64,000 bases of DNA from Brachybacterium sp. Z12 (GCF_014400405.1 NZ_CP060496.1:2604001-2668000), one strand, 5' to 3'; positions 40,203 through 59,162 are shown, counted from the stretch's first letter. Made by a program: numbers and translations. Notes: generated by a model from the sequence alone, not told the origin.

Positions 40203-40314
40203 TGCAAGTCACGTCATTTTTAGGGGGCGCGTCTCCAATCGTTATCTGCAACATCCTGGTCCCATGCGGGTGAGACCCAGCAACTTCCCTCATGACTGCT
40301 CTACCGTGGGCTCC

Positions 40315-41201
40315 ATGAGCCAGCCCATGCAGTCACCTCGCTCCGCGTCGCCGCTGACAGCGCGCCTGTACGACCTGGAGTATCCGCGTTCCCTCGGGGT
40401 GTACAACACCTACCAGGAGGTCCAGTCCGTCGTGGACACCCTGGCGGACAACCACTTCCCTGTCCAGAGCACTCTGATCGTCGGCACGGACCTGAAGCTG
40501 ATGGAGCGGGTCACCGGGCGCAAGACCTGGCCGCGCGTGATCGGACAGGGCGTGCTGTCGGGCCTGTGGATGGGTCTCTTCCTCGGCCTGATCCTGCTGC
40601 TGATCAACCCGGGGAACTTCATGATCGTGGTGACGAGCATCCTCATGGGCATGGTGTTCTTCACCGTCTGGACCGTGATCGGGTACGCGATGACAGGGGG
40701 CAAGCGGGACTTCACCTCCATGACGTCGACCATCCCGATGCAGTACGAGCTCCTGGTCGAGCACAAGCACGCCGCCCAGGCGCGCCAGATCCTCGCAGAC
40801 TCGGGTGCCGGCCCCGTCCCCACCGTCGGGCCTGAGACCGGAGCGATGCCCGGGCACTCCCCGCCCCGCAGGCGAGCCGCGGTCAGCAGTTCGGAGCACC
40901 GTCGCCGCAGCCCGGTGTTCCCGCCCCGACGGCTCCCGGTCGGCCCAGCTATGGCCAGCCCGCACCGAGCAGCAGTCTCTCGCCGGACCAGGCTCGAGCT
41001 CAGCGCCCCAGCTTCGGCAAGCCGGCCGGTGCGCCGCTGCACGAGAGCAGCCCTGCACGCTCCACGCCGTCCGAGCCACCCGCCTACGGGTCCTACGGAG
41101 CCCCCGGCCCGTCTGCCGGAGCTGCGCAGCGCCCGCCCATCGCGGAGGAAGACGAGCGCGACCACCGGCCTGCATCCCAGGACGACCGGCCGACAGGCTG
41201 A
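40315..41201 (+). CDS. General stress protein 17M-like membrane protein with Pro/Gly-rich tail, one apparent frameshift
   Basis: Residues about 25-80 (DLEYPRSLGVYNTYQEVQSVVDTLADNHFPVQSTLIVGTDLKLMERVTGR in parts) resemble the general stress protein 17M-like domain, followed by two adjacent membrane helices (GLWMGLFLGLILLLI and FMIVVTSILMGMVFFTVWTVIG). Near 40858 the frame breaks in a G/C run; one added base continues as ASRGQQFGAPSPQPGVPAP, PSYGQPAPSSSLSP and AYGSYGAPGPSAG, a Gln/Pro/Tyr-rich cytosolic tail, to TGA 41201. Repaired length is 295. Function is unknown. The gene diverges from ngcE and ends just before a strong hairpin. Confidence 0.8.
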
Positions 41202-41219
41202 CACCGCGGCGGGCTCATG

Positions 41220-41267
41220 GGATGGCCCCCGCATCGACGCGCTGAGCGTGCGATGCGGGGGCCATCC
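41220..41267 (+). terminator. Terminator of the stress-protein-like gene
   Basis: GGATGGCCCCCGCATCG (41220-41236) pairs perfectly with CGATGCGGGGGCCATCC (41251-41267); inside, ACGC/GCGT can extend the stem. It starts 19 bases after the stop codon. Confidence 0.85.
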
Positions 41268-41304
41268 GATGTCCGGGGTCGCGCACCGCTCCCCACAGCT
41301 GCGA

Positions 41305-41341
41305 AAGGGCCCCGTACCGGTCAACCCGGTACGGGGCCCTT
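41305..41341 (-). terminator. Terminator of the rpsL-fusA-tuf operon
   Basis: A perfect 16-bp stem AAGGGCCCCGTACCGG with a five-base loop (TCAAC) lies about 60 bases beyond the tuf stop on the minus strand. It ends in TTTCG, a very short T run. Confidence 0.85.
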
Positions 41342-41399
41342 CTGCTGTTCAGCGCCCGCAGTGCGAGAGCCTCACGTCAGCGGGGTCTCCCCGCTCAGA

Positions 41400-42587
41400 T
41401 CACTTGGTGATCTTGGTGACGCGGCCGGAGCCCACGGTGCGGCCACCCTCACGGATGGCGAAGCCGAGGCCCTCCTCCATGGCGATCGGCTGGATCAGCT
41501 CGACCGACATCTCGGTGTTGTCGCCGGGCATGACCATCTCGGTGCCCTCGGGCAGCGTGATGACGCCGGTGACGTCGGTGGTCCGGAAGTAGAACTGCGG
41601 ACGGTAGTTCGAGTAGAACGGGTTGTGACGGCCGCCCTCGTCCTTGGACAGGATGTAGACCTGCGCCTCGAACTCGGTGTGCGGGGTGATCGAACCCGGC
41701 TTCACGACGACCTGGCCACGCTCGACGTCCTCACGCTTGGTGCCACGCAGCAGCAGACCGCAGTTCTCGCCGGCCCATGCCTCGTCCATCTGCTTGTGGA
41801 ACATCTCGATGCCGGTGACGATCGTCTTCTGCGGCTCACGGATGCCGACGATCTCGATCTCCGAGTTGATGTTCAGCTTGCCGCGGTCGACCTTGCCGGT
41901 GACGACGGTTCCACGACCCTGGATCGTGAAGACGTCCTCGATCGGCATCAGGAAGGCCTGGTCGAGGTCGCGGACCGGGTCCGGGATCGACTCGTCGACG
42001 GCGTCCATGAGCTCCTCGATGGACTTGACCCACTTCTCGTCGCCCTCGAGCGCCTTGAGAGCGGACACCTGGATGACCGGTGCGTCCTCATCGAAGCCCT
42101 GAGCGCCCAGCATCTCGCGGACCTCCATCTCGACGAGCTCGAGGATTTCCTCGTCGTCGACCATGTCGGACTTGTTGAGAGCTGCCAGCAGGTACGGAAC
42201 GCCGACCTGCTTGGCGAGCAGCACGTGCTCACGGGTCTGAGCCATCGGGCCGTCGGTGGCGGCGACCACGAGGATCGCGCCGTCCATCTGAGCGGCGCCG
42301 GTGATCATGTTCTTCACGTAGTCGGCGTGGCCGGGGGCGTCGACGTGCGCGTAGTGACGCTTGTCGGTCTCGTACTCGATGTGCGAGACGTTGATCGTGA
42401 TGCCGCGCTGCTTCTCCTCGGGCGCGTTATCGATCGTGTCGAAGTCGCGCGCCTGGTTGAGCTCGGGGAACTTGTCGTACAGGACCTTCGAGATCGCAGC
42501 GCTCAGCGTGGTCTTGCCGTGGTCGACGTGACCGATGGTGCCGATGTTGACGTGCGGCTTGGTCCGCTCGAACTTGGCCTTCGCCAT
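41400..42587 (-). CDS. tuf: Translation elongation factor Tu
   Basis: 395 residues, complete. EF-Tu carries aminoacyl-tRNA to the ribosome. GTPase motifs: GHVDHGKT (19-26), the switch region [31 protein letters not shown] and NKSDMVDD. Domains 2 and 3 contain [13 protein letters not shown] and [17 protein letters not shown]. The ATG has AGGAGG eight bases upstream, a strong site in keeping with high expression. It is downstream of fusA by 132 bases. Confidence 0.98.
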   Translation of the reverse strand: MAKAKFERTKPHVNIGTIGHVDHGKTTLSAAISKVLYDKFPELNQARDFDTIDNAPEEKQRGITINVSHIEYETDKRHYAHVDAPGHADYVKNMITGAAQMDGAILVVAATDGPMAQTREHVLLAKQVGVPYLLAALNKSDMVDDEEILELVEMEVREMLGAQGFDEDAPVIQVSALKALEGDEKWVKSIEELMDAVDESIPDPVRDLDQAFLMPIEDVFTIQGRGTVVTGKVDRGKLNINSEIEIVGIREPQKTIVTGIEMFHKQMDEAWAGENCGLLLRGTKREDVERGQVVVKPGSITPHTEFEAQVYILSKDEGGRHNPFYSNYRPQFYFRTTDVTGVITLPEGTEMVMPGDNTEMSVELIQPIAMEEGLGFAIREGGRTVGSGRVTKITK

Positions 42588-42719
42588 GATGGTGTCCTCC
42601 TAGGACTTCTAATCGTGGTACTTCTGGATCGGGATCGGAATCCCGCCTCGACGAGGCGGAAGCCCCGATGGGAGCGTGGGGGAAACAGGAGAAGGAGCCT
42701 ACCTGCTTCCCCCGACTCC

Positions 42720-44866
42720 TCACTCGCCCCGGGTCTTCGCGACGATCTCCTCAGCGATGCTGGCGGGGACCTCCGCGTAGCTGTCGAACTGCATCGTGTA
42801 CATCGCACGACCCTGGGTCTTGGACCGCAGGTCGCCGACGTAGCCGAACATCTCCGACAGCGGGACGAGAGCACGGACGATCTTGACCCCGCTCGCGTCC
42901 TCCATCGACTGCACCTGACCTCGCCTGGAGTTCAGGTCGCCGATGACATCTCCCATGTACTCCTCAGGAGTACGGACCTCGACGTCCATGAGCGGCTCGA
43001 GGATGATCGGCTGCGCCTTGCGCAGGGCCTCCTTGGCCGCCATGGAGCCGGCGATCTTGAAGGCCATCTCCGAGGAGTCGACGTCGTGGAATGCGCCGTC
43101 GAGCAGGGAGGCCTTCACGTTCACGACCGGGTAGCCGGCGGTGATGCCGCCCTGGAGGGCGTCCTGGATGCCTGCGTCCACGCTCGGGATGTACTCGCGC
43201 GGGATGCGGCCACCGGTGACCTTGTTCTCGAACTCGTAGAACACGCCTTCCTCGGCGTCGGTCAGCGGGCCGAAGGTGAGCTGGACCTTCGCGAACTGGC
43301 CGGAGCCACCGGTCTGCTTCTTGTGGGTGAAGTCGAACTTCTCCACCGTCCGCTTGATCGTCTCGCGATAGGCCACCTGCGGCTTGCCGATGTTGGCCTC
43401 GACGTTGAACTCGCGACGCATGCGGTCCACGAGGATGTCGAGGTGCAGCTCGCCCATGCCCTTGATGACGGTCTGGCCGGTCTCTTCGTCCTGCTCGACC
43501 TGGAAGGTGGGATCCTCCTTGGCGAGCTTCTGGATGGCCACACCCAGCTTCTCCTGGTCGCCCTTGGTCTTGGGCTCGATCGCCACCGAGATGACCGGAT
43601 CCGGGAAGCTCATGGACTCGAGCTGGATCGGGTTCGCCGGATCGGTGAGGGTGTCACCGGTGGTGGTGTCCTTCAGACCGATGAACGCGTAGATGTGGCC
43701 CGCGAAGGCCTCCTCCACCGGGTTCTCCTTGTTGGAGTGCATCTGGAACAGCTTGCCGACGCGCTCCTTCTTGCCGGTGGTGGCGTTCAGGATCTGCACG
43801 CCCTGGTGCACCTGGCCGGAGTAGACGCGCACGTAGGTCAGCGAACCGAAGAACGGGTGCGCTGCGACCTTGAAGGCGAGGCCGGAGAAGGGCTCGTCCC
43901 AGTCAGGCTTGCGGGTCAGCTCGACCGACTCGTCGTTCGGCTTGTGGCCCACCATCGGGGGACGTCGAGCGGCGAGGGCAGGTAGTCGATGACAGCGTTG
44001 AGCACGGGCTGGATACCCTTGTTCTTGAACGCGGTGCCACAGAAGACCGGGTAGGCCTCCGAGTTGACGGTCATCGAGCGGATGCCGGCCTTGAGCTGAT
44101 CGAGCGTCAGGTCGCCCTCTTCGAGGTAGGCGTCCATGAGCTCCTCGGAGCTCTCGGCGACGTCCTCGACGAGCTTGCTGCGGTACTCCTCGACGACATC
44201 GGCCAGATCCTCGGGGATCGGGATCTCGCGCTGCCACTGGCCGAGCGAGGGGTCACCCTTCTTCGAGTTGATCGCCGGCATGTCCTCTTCGAGCGTGTCC
44301 GGCCACTCGTAGGCCTTCATCTCGACCAGGTCGACGACGCCGCGGAAGTCATTCTCCGCGCCGATCGGCACCTGCATGACCAGCGGCTTGGCGCCGAGGC
44401 GGTCGGTGATGGTGCCCACGGTGAAGAAGAAGTCGGCGCCGAGCTTGTCCATCTTGTTGACGAAGCAGATGCGCGGGACCTCGTACTTGTCGGCCTGGCG
44501 CCAGACGGTCTCCGACTGGGGCTCCACGCCCTCCTTGCCGTCGAACACTGCGACAGCGCCGTCGAGCACGCGCAGCGAGCGCTCCACCTCGACGGTGAAG
44601 TCGACGTGACCGGGGGTGTCGATGATGTTGATCTGGGCGTCGTGCCAGTAGCAGGTCGTCGCGGCCGACGTGATCGTGATGCCGCGCTCCTTCTCCTGCT
44701 CCATCCAGTCCATCGTGCCGGCGCCGTCGTGGGTCTCGCCCATCTTGTAGTTCACGCCGGTGTAGAAGAGGATGCGCTCGGTCGTGGTGGTCTTGCCAGC
44801 ATCGATGTGAGCCATGATGCCGATATTGCGGACCTTGTTCAGGTCGCTGAGCACTTCAAGTGCCAC
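42720..44866 (-). CDS. fusA: Translation elongation factor G, one apparent frameshift
   Basis: EF-G drives translocation. From GTG 44866: [26 protein letters not shown] (P loop), [18 protein letters not shown] (switch), [31 protein letters not shown]. The frame breaks near 43958, where GTCCCCCGATGG needs one more C to continue from LPSPLDVP to [31 protein letters not shown] in parts. The second part contains domains II-V with [27 protein letters not shown] and [27 protein letters not shown]. Repaired length is 715. EF-G is essential, so the deletion is an error, not a mutation. Confidence 0.95.
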
Positions 44867-44957
44867 GGGCTTGTGCCTTTCTGGAGAACGGATGCCGGTG
44901 GAGCTGCCGAAGGACAGTAGGTGGGGTTCGCCCGGAAGGGCGAACCCCACCGTGCAC

Positions 44958-45428
44958 TCACCAGCGGTAGTGAGCGAAGGCCCGGTTGGACTCGGCCATC
45001 TTGTGGGTGTCCTCGCGACGCTTGACAGCGGCGCCGAGGCCGTTCGAGGCGTCCAGGATCTCGTTCATCAGACGCTCGGTCATGCTGTTCTCGCGGCGGG
45101 CACGGGAGTAGCTGACGAGCCAGCGCAGCGCAAGAGTGGTGGAACGACCGGGCTTGACCTCGATCGGCACCTGGTAGGTCGCGCCGCCGACTCGGCGGGA
45201 GCGGACCTCGAGGCTCGGACGGATGTTGTCCAGAGCCTTCTTCAGGGTGACGACCGGATCCTGGCCGTTCTTCTCGCGGGCACCCTCGAGGGCGCCGTAG
45301 ACGATGCCCTCGGCGACGGTCTTCTTGCCGTCGAGGAGGATCTTGTTGATGAGCTGGGTGACCATCGGCGAGCCGTAAACGGGGTCGACGGCCAACGGGC
45401 GCTTGGGAGCGGGGCCCTTACGAGGCAT
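44958..45428 (-). CDS. rpsG: 30S ribosomal protein S7
   Basis: 156 residues; S7 starts assembly of the head and contacts the E site. [71 protein letters not shown] and [34 protein letters not shown] read as in the family, in parts. The ATG overlaps the rpsL stop by one base. Confidence 0.97.
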   Translation of the reverse strand: MPRKGPAPKRPLAVDPVYGSPMVTQLINKILLDGKKTVAEGIVYGALEGAREKNGQDPVVTLKKALDNIRPSLEVRSRRVGGATYQVPIEVKPGRSTTLALRWLVSYSRARRENSMTERLMNEILDASNGLGAAVKRREDTHKMAESNRAFAHYRW

Positions 45429-45802
45429 TACTTCTTCTCCTTCTTGGCGCCGTAGAGGGAGCGCGCCTGCTGGCGGCCCTTGACGGACTGGGTGTCCAGA
45501 GCGCCGCGCACGATCTTGTAGCGCACGCCGGGGAGGTCCTTCACACGACCGCCGCGAACGAGCACGATCGAGTGCTCCTGGAGGTTGTGGCCCTCGCCGG
45601 GGATGTAGGCGGTGACCTCGACGCCGGTCGACAGCTTCACGCGTGCGATCTTGCGCAGCGCCGAGTTCGGCTTCCTAGGGGTCTGGGTGTAAACGCGCGT
45701 GCAGACACCGCGGCGCTGGGGCGAACCCTGGAGCGCGGGCGTCTTCGAGGAGGACGATCGAGCGTCCCTCCCCTTGCGCACCAACTGCTGAATAGTGGGC
45801 AC
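45428..45802 (-). CDS. rpsL: 30S ribosomal protein S12
   Basis: 124 residues; S12 monitors codon-anticodon pairing. [41 protein letters not shown], and [32 protein letters not shown] are standard. The two lysines whose change gives streptomycin resistance (in RKPNS and GRVKDLPG) are wild type, and the Asp methylthiolated in many bacteria (VKDLPG) is present. It is the first gene of the str operon, with a leader of about 320 bases. Confidence 0.97.
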   Translation of the reverse strand: MPTIQQLVRKGRDARSSSSKTPALQGSPQRRGVCTRVYTQTPRKPNSALRKIARVKLSTGVEVTAYIPGEGHNLQEHSIVLVRGGRVKDLPGVRYKIVRGALDTQSVKGRQQARSLYGAKKEKK

Positions 45803-46127
45803 AGCTTCTCTTCCTTGTCAGCCCTCGGAGCTGTTGGCACCGAAGGATCAACATCTTCGACCGCTCGCGCGGCCGGCGACCCGTGTGCGCCGTCCCTATG
45901 GCCCGGGATACTTGGCGACTCGACCCGCCCGTCAGGTGATGGCACCTTCCGGGCGTCCAGGAGGACCGTGATCGGTGCCCAGGGGCAGGGGGCCGGGCAT
46001 GGCCTCCGTTCCCACATTCGGGCACACCGCAAGGATCCGCTCCTCGCGGGGGACATCCTCCGCCGGCCCCGGAGGGCCCACGGATCAGTCCCGGGTCACG
46101 ACCAGAGGGCACTCCGGACGCATACGC
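45803..46127 (-). other. Leader of the str operon
   Basis: This 325-base stretch between the candidate promoter and rpsL has no coding potential that I trust on either strand. It is GC-rich and probably structured. I found no recognised riboswitch or ribosomal-protein binding motif in it. Confidence 0.4.
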
Positions 46128-46157
46128 AGTCTACTGAGATCCGCGCGATGCGGTCAA
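46128..46157 (-). promoter_or_regulatory. Promoter of the str operon (rpsL)
   Basis: Minus-strand TTGACC (46152-46157) and TAGACT (46128-46133) are separated by 18 bases, the best -35/-10 match in the window. Transcription would begin near 46121. Between here and the rpf terminator (46158-46387) I see only a ten-base-spaced direct repeat CACRTGAC at 46186 and 46196. Confidence 0.7.
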
Positions 46158-46387
46158 AGCTTCTCCGGGGTTCCGACACAGATCACATGACGCCACGTGA
46201 CCGGCAGCTTGCATCCCGGTGAAGCCCCGGGATACCAGCAGCGCTCCCCCAGGTCAGCGGCCTGCCACGCTTCTGAAGCTATTTCGTCGATCAGGACCCC
46301 GCCGGACGGCTCCGTGTGCGGGACGGTGCGCTCCCGGCTCAGGATCGACCTGGAACGCGCCGCCTGCGTCGCGCGCGGTCCGCGTCT

Positions 46388-46431
46388 CACCACGACGGGA
46401 CCCCGAAGCCGAAGCCCGGGGTCCCGTGGTG
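46388..46431 (-). terminator. Terminator after the rpf gene
   Basis: CACCAC-gac-GGGACCCCG (46388-46405) pairs with CGGGGTCCC-GTGGTG (46417-46431) with a three-base bulge, 31 bases beyond the rpf stop on the minus strand. Confidence 0.7.
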
Positions 46432-46461
46432 GAGCAGCACGTCAGTGCGTCAGCAGGTTGC

Positions 46462-48033
<1,572 letters not shown>

Positions 48034-48077
48034 ACGCCGCGGGGCGGCCCCACCGAAGTGGGACCGCCCCGCGGCGT
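48034..48077 (-). terminator. Terminator of the rpoBC operon
   Basis: ACGCCGCGGGGCGG-cc-CCAC pairs with GTGG-ga-CCGCCCCGCGGCGT around a CGAA tetraloop, an 18-bp stem with one two-base internal loop, 67 bases beyond the rpoC stop. Confidence 0.88.
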
Positions 48078-48143
48078 GTGGTCGCTCCGCCCGTCGCCCG
48101 TGGGCGGCGGAGCTCCCGCTGTCAGCGTCTGCTCAGCGGCAGA

Positions 48144-52088
<3,945 letters not shown>

Positions 52089-52141
52089 TCAGGGGCGGTC
52101 GCCGCGTCACGCGGCGACCCGGCCTCCCGAGCCCGCGCCCC

Positions 52142-55630
<3,489 letters not shown>

Positions 55631-55753
55631 GGGGGTCCTTCCACAGGCCGATGACGGAATCCCAGGCGCGGCGAACGCCCGTCAGGCGGTGGAGCAGACA
55701 ATGTGATGAGACAGAGCGGCAGAACCGACGGGCGACGCACAGCGCAAGGACCG

Positions 55754-55782
55754 AGCATACAGAAAATCGCGGATGGACGCAA
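55754..55782 (-). promoter_or_regulatory. Promoter of rpoBC
   Basis: Minus-strand TTGCGT (55777-55782) and TATGCT (55754-55759) are 17 bases apart. The leader to rpoB would be about 115 bases. This means rpoBC can be transcribed separately from rplJL, in line with the terminator after rplL. Confidence 0.65.
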
Positions 55783-55807
55783 GTGCCGTGACACGGCAGG
55801 TCCATCC
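55771..55807. repeat. Nested palindrome over the rpoB -35 region
   Basis: GGATGGAC (55771-55778) and GTCCATCC (55800-55807) are perfect arms that enclose TGCCGTG-A-CACGGCA (55784-55798), itself a perfect palindrome. The left arm overlaps the -35 box of the candidate rpoB promoter, so it could be a protein-binding site or an RNA hairpin end. Confidence 0.7.
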
Positions 55808-55954
55808 ACGTCGGCCGCTATATGCCTGGCGCAGAGGTTCTGACGTCGCTTCCTGCCCGTCTGGCTCGACCGGCCCGATGGTGTGTGCACACCGGGCACG
55901 TGCGGCAGGAACAGCTCCGTACGACGAAAATGATGAAGGGAAATCCTCTCAGAG

Positions 55955-56131
55955 TCAAGCAGGCAGGGCTCTGGCCGGAGTGTCGGGCCACGTCAGGGGC
56001 GATTTCAGCGGATTCGTGGCGGCGGGGCGCGAGCCGCCGCCCCTCCCCCGCCACCGCAGCGCCCGAGGAGCCTGCGCGAGAGCTGCCGACACTCCCACCA
56101 TCACCAGCATCGCCACGATGATCCACGTCAC
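55955..56131 (-). CDS. Possible small membrane protein
   Basis: A 58-residue reading frame from GTG 56131 to TGA 55955 starts TWIIVAMLVMVGVSAALAQ, a good single membrane helix, followed by a basic segment (APRALRWRGRGGG) and a Pro/Ala tail. G or C is found at nearly all third codon positions of the helix, as in real genes here. GAGG lies four bases before the GTG. It sits alone between the rplL terminator and the rpoB promoter. No family is recognised, and the tail is weakly coding, so it may be chance. Confidence 0.35.
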   Translation of the reverse strand: MTWIIVAMLVMVGVSAALAQAPRALRWRGRGGGSRPAATNPLKSPLTWPDTPARALPA

Positions 56132-56196
56132 CACGCCTCATCGCGCGCTCCGCGGGCGCCCCCGACAACATGCTGGGCAGCGGGAAGAGGGCATGA

Positions 56197-56232
56197 CGAA
56201 GGGCCGCCCCGCAGATGCGGGACGGCCCTTCG
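56197..56232 (-). terminator. Terminator of the rplJ-rplL operon
   Basis: CGAAGGGCCGcCCCGCA pairs with TGCGGGaCGGCCCTTCG around a two-base loop, with one mismatch in 17 bp, 54 bases beyond the rplL stop. Confidence 0.85.
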
Positions 56233-56285
56233 AAGGCAGTGCGACTGCCGTCAGGTGAGGCGCACGCCGAGGCGGGCGCCGGAGA

Positions 56286-56675
56286 TCACTTGACGGAAGC
56301 GGTCGCGCCGGCCTCCTCGAGCTTGGCCTTGGCAGCCTCGGCGTCTTCCTTCTTGACACCCTCGAGGACAGCCTTGGGCGCCTCGTCGACGAGCGCCTTG
56401 GCCTCCTTCAGGCCGAGCGAGGTCAGACCGCGCACCTCCTTGATGACGGCGATCTTCGCGGAACCGGCCGACTCGAGGATGACGTCGAACTCGGTCTGCT
56501 CCTCCTCCTCGGCGGCCTCGGCACCAGCGGCGGCGCCACCGGCAGCGGCGACGGCCACGGGGGCGGCAGCGGTGACGTCGAAGACCTCTTCGAACTCCTT
56601 CACGAACTCAGAGAGCTCGATGAGGGACATCTCCTTGAAAGCTTCGATGAGCTCGTCCTTGCTGAGCTTTGCCAT
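56286..56675 (-). CDS. rplL: 50S ribosomal protein L7/L12
   Basis: 129 residues; the stalk protein that recruits translational GTPases. The N-terminal dimerisation part [32 protein letters not shown], an Ala-rich hinge, and the globular [42 protein letters not shown], in parts, are typical. It follows rplJ after 146 bases. Confidence 0.97.
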   Translation of the reverse strand: MAKLSKDELIEAFKEMSLIELSEFVKEFEEVFDVTAAAPVAVAAAGGAAAGAEAAEEEEQTEFDVILESAGSAKIAVIKEVRGLTSLGLKEAKALVDEAPKAVLEGVKKEDAEAAKAKLEEAGATASVK

Positions 56676-56821
56676 GATGGCATTCCTTCCTTTAGGCGGG
56701 ACCTGCGTCCCTGCGGTGTAGAGCGGCGCACACGCGCCTGGTCATGCGATCCGGTCGCCCTTCTCAGGGCATCCGGGGACAGCGCTGAGGCTGTGCGTGC
56801 GAAAGCCGCGAGCTCGAGAGC

Positions 56822-57340
56822 TCAGGCGGCTTCCTGCTTTGCCCGCAGCGCGTCCACGGTGCGTGCTGCCTTCGACAGCGGTGCCGCGAACGTAGCGGCG
56901 GCCTTGGACATCGACGCCTTCATAGCGCCAGCGGCCTTGGCCAGCAGGACCTCGCGGGACTCGAGGTCCGCGAGCTTCTGGACGTCCTGTTCCGAGAGCA
57001 GCTTGCCCTCGAAGTAGCCGGACTTGACCACGAGCTTGTCGTGGGTCTTGGCGAAGTCACGCAGAGCCTTCGCAGGCTCCACCGGCTCACCCTTGATGAA
57101 CGCGATAGCGGTCGGACCGCTGAGCGTGCCATCGAAGGCGTCGATGCCGGCCTCGCGGGCGGCGATCTCCGTGAGCGTGTTCTTCACCACGGCGTAGGTC
57201 GTCTCGGAGCCCAGTGCGCGACGGAGCTCCTTGAGCTCCTCCACGCTGAGCCCGCGATACTCGGTGATGACAGCAGCGTCGGATGCACGGAACAGGTCCG
57301 CGATCTCGGCGACAGCGCCCACCTTTTCGGGGTTCGCCAT
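56822..57340 (-). CDS. rplJ: 50S ribosomal protein L10
   Basis: 172 residues; L10 anchors the L7/L12 stalk and represses its own operon. [82 protein letters not shown] and the C-terminal L12-binding helix ([22 protein letters not shown]) are present. ATG 57340 has GGAAGGAGG upstream and matches the family start; the open frame continues upstream into the leader. Confidence 0.96.
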   Translation of the reverse strand: MANPEKVGAVAEIADLFRASDAAVITEYRGLSVEELKELRRALGSETTYAVVKNTLTEIAAREAGIDAFDGTLSGPTAIAFIKGEPVEPAKALRDFAKTHDKLVVKSGYFEGKLLSEQDVQKLADLESREVLLAKAAGAMKASMSKAAATFAAPLSKAARTVDALRAKQEAA

Positions 57341-57577
57341 GGCCCTCCTTCCAGAGGTCTCTCGCCACCGGGTGAAGAAGTCCGAGAAACAGGAAAGGCC
57401 TCGACACGCAAGTGTCGAGGCCTCGATCGCACGAACGCTCTGCCACGAGGGCACCGGCGGGCCGGACGAGCGCGACCATGCGAGGGTCGCTTCTTCACCT
57501 GCGCAGGCCATCCCGTAGGGGATTTCTTCGGTCGCTCTCGGGGTCGAGCGCGACAACCGGCGGTCTTCGGTTCCACC
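57341..57577 (-). promoter_or_regulatory. L10 leader RNA of the rplJ-rplL operon
   Basis: On the minus strand AACCGAAGACCGCCGGTTGTCGC, then GACCGAAGAAATCCCCTACGGGATGG and CCTGCGCAGGTGAAG (57490-57575, in parts) resemble the L10(L12)4-binding leader of bacteria. Further down, AGGCCTCGACAC-ttgc-GTGTCGAGGCCT (57396-57423) is a perfect 12-bp hairpin that may act in attenuation. L10 feedback on such leaders is established elsewhere; here it is inferred from motif and position. Confidence 0.65.
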
Positions 57578-57686
57578 AGAGTAGACCAGGGGACGGTACC
57601 GGCGCCATGCCGAGGGCGGCGTCGTGCGTCACATTCCGTGCGGCCGGCGGCAGCGTGGAGCGCCGCCTCGGCACACCGCGCCGCGT

Positions 57687-57763
57687 GACACGCCGCCCCG
57701 TGCCGTCGAGTTCACCGGTATCCCCCGCAGCCGAGAGATATCGGTGCTTTCGATCGGCGTGTC
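57687..57763. repeat. 77-bp nested palindromic repeat, copy C
   Basis: Outer arms GACACGCCG (57687-57695) and CGGCGTGTC (57755-57763) are perfect. The inner pair is CGAGTTCACCGgTAT and ATATCGGTGCTTTCG, with mismatches. A 9-base change follows the left outer arm compared with copies A and B, while total length (77) is kept. Confidence 0.75.
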
Positions 57764-57799
57764 CGCTGCCTTCCACGCGCCGTGCTACCCGCGAACCGG

Positions 57800-57912
57800 T
57801 CGGGCAGGGCGCGGGCCGCGGCCGGGCATGGGTCGAGGCCGGGCAGGGCACGGGCCGAGGCCGGGCAGGGCACAGATCGAGGCCGCCGGGCAGGGCACAA
57901 GCCAAAAGGCCG
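57800..57912. repeat. 22-bp degenerate tandem repeat, about five units
   Basis: Units of the form CGGGCAGGGCACGGGCCGAGGC follow each other, one shortened to 17 bp and the last ones diverged. The array is non-coding and lies between palindromic copy C and the rplA terminator. Nothing else is seen in the 57578-57939 gap. Confidence 0.75.
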
Positions 57913-57939
57913 GGGAGGGCAGCACGCACCGCACGAGAA

Positions 57940-57975
57940 CGGCGCCCCGCCCACCGAATGGTGAGCAGGGCGCCG
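57940..57975 (-). terminator. Terminator of the rplK-rplA operon
   Basis: CGGCGCCC-cgcc-CACC pairs with GGTG-agca-GGGCGCCG around a four-base loop, 31 bases beyond the rplA stop. It separates rplKA from rplJL. Confidence 0.75.
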
Positions 57976-58005
57976 GTATGCACCTTCAGAGGTGACCTGG
58001 GAGGC

Positions 58006-58725
58006 TCAGGCCTCGTCGGTGTCCTCGAGGAGGTGGCGGGTGCGGTTCACGTCGACCGGGATGCCCGGGCCCATGGTGGTGGACACGGTGATCTTGGTGA
58101 TGTAGCGGCCCTTGGAGGAGGACGGCTTCAGACGCAGGATCTCATCGAGCGCGGCGACGTAGTTCTCGATCAGCTGCTGATCGGTGAAGGAGACCTTGCC
58201 GACCAGGTAGTGCAGGTTCGCCGCACGGTCGGTGCGGAACTCGATCTTGCCGCCCTTGATGTCGGACACGGCCTTGGTCACGTCCATGGTGACGGTGCCG
58301 GTCTTGGGGTTCGGCATGAGGCCGCGGGGGCCGAGCACGCGGCCCAGCTTGCCCACCTTGCCCATGAGGTTCGGCGTGGCCACGGCCGCGTCGAAGTCGG
58401 TCCAGCCGCCGGCGACCTTCTCGATCAGCTCGTCGTCGCCGACCTCGTCGGCGCCGGCCTCACGGGCGGCGTCGGCCTGCGCACCGGTCGCGAAGACGAT
58501 GACGCGGGCGGTCTTGCCGGTGCCGTTGGGCAGATTGACGGTGCCGCGCACCATCTGATCGGCCTTACGGGGATCGACACCCAGGCGCATCGAGACCTCG
58601 ACGGAGGCATCGAACTTGGCCGGGGAGGACTTCTGGGCCAGACGCAGTGCGTCCAGCGGCGAGTAGGCGCGACCCTCTTCGATCAGCGCGGCGCCGTTCT
58701 TGTAAGCCTTGCTACGGAATCCCAT
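58006..58725 (-). CDS. rplA: 50S ribosomal protein L1
   Basis: 239 residues; L1 forms the mobile stalk that guides E-site tRNA out. [91 protein letters not shown] and [20 protein letters not shown] are typical in parts. It follows rplK after five bases. Confidence 0.97.
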   Translation of the reverse strand: MGFRSKAYKNGAALIEEGRAYSPLDALRLAQKSSPAKFDASVEVSMRLGVDPRKADQMVRGTVNLPNGTGKTARVIVFATGAQADAAREAGADEVGDDELIEKVAGGWTDFDAAVATPNLMGKVGKLGRVLGPRGLMPNPKTGTVTMDVTKAVSDIKGGKIEFRTDRAANLHYLVGKVSFTDQQLIENYVAALDEILRLKPSSSKGRYITKITVSTTMGPGIPVDVNRTRHLLEDTDEA

Positions 58726-58730
58726 TGTCG

Positions 58731-59162
58731 TCAGCCCTCCACCGTGATGCCCATGGAACGAGCGGTGCCGGCGACGATCTTCGCCGCGGCATCCATGTCG
58801 TTCGCGTTCAGATCAGGCATCTTGGTCTCCGCGATCTCGCGGACCTGTGCCTGGGTGATCTTGCCGACCTTGTCCGTGTGCGGCGTCGCGGAGCCCTTCG
58901 AAAGGCCAGCGGCCTTCTTGATGAGCTCAGCGGCCGGCGGGGTCTTCGTGATGAAGGTGAACGAGCGATCCTCGTAGACCGTGATCTCGACCGGGACGAT
59001 GTTGCCGCGCATGTCCGCGGTGCGATCGTTGTAGGCCTTCACGAACTCCATCATGTTCACGCCGGCAGCGCCGAGCGCGGGACCCACGGGCGGCGCAGGC
59101 GTGGCCTGGCCGGCCTGGATCTGGAGCTTGATGATGCTCGCGATCTTCTTCTTGGGAGCCAT
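58731..59162 (-). CDS. rplK: 50S ribosomal protein L11
   Basis: 143 residues; L11 binds the GTPase-associated centre and is the target region of thiopeptides and the stringent factor. [56 protein letters not shown] and [26 protein letters not shown] match the family. The prolines of the thiostrepton-binding N-terminal domain ([10 protein letters not shown]) are wild type. Confidence 0.97.
   Translation of the reverse strand: MAPKKKIASIIKLQIQAGQATPAPPVGPALGAAGVNMMEFVKAYNDRTADMRGNIVPVEITVYEDRSFTFITKTPPAAELIKKAAGLSKGSATPHTDKVGKITQAQVREIAETKMPDLNANDMDAAAKIVAGTARSMGITVEG

Noticed and set aside
57800..57912. CRISPR-like array
   Set aside because: The 22-bp units abut without unique spacers and no cas genes are in the window; it is a plain tandem repeat.
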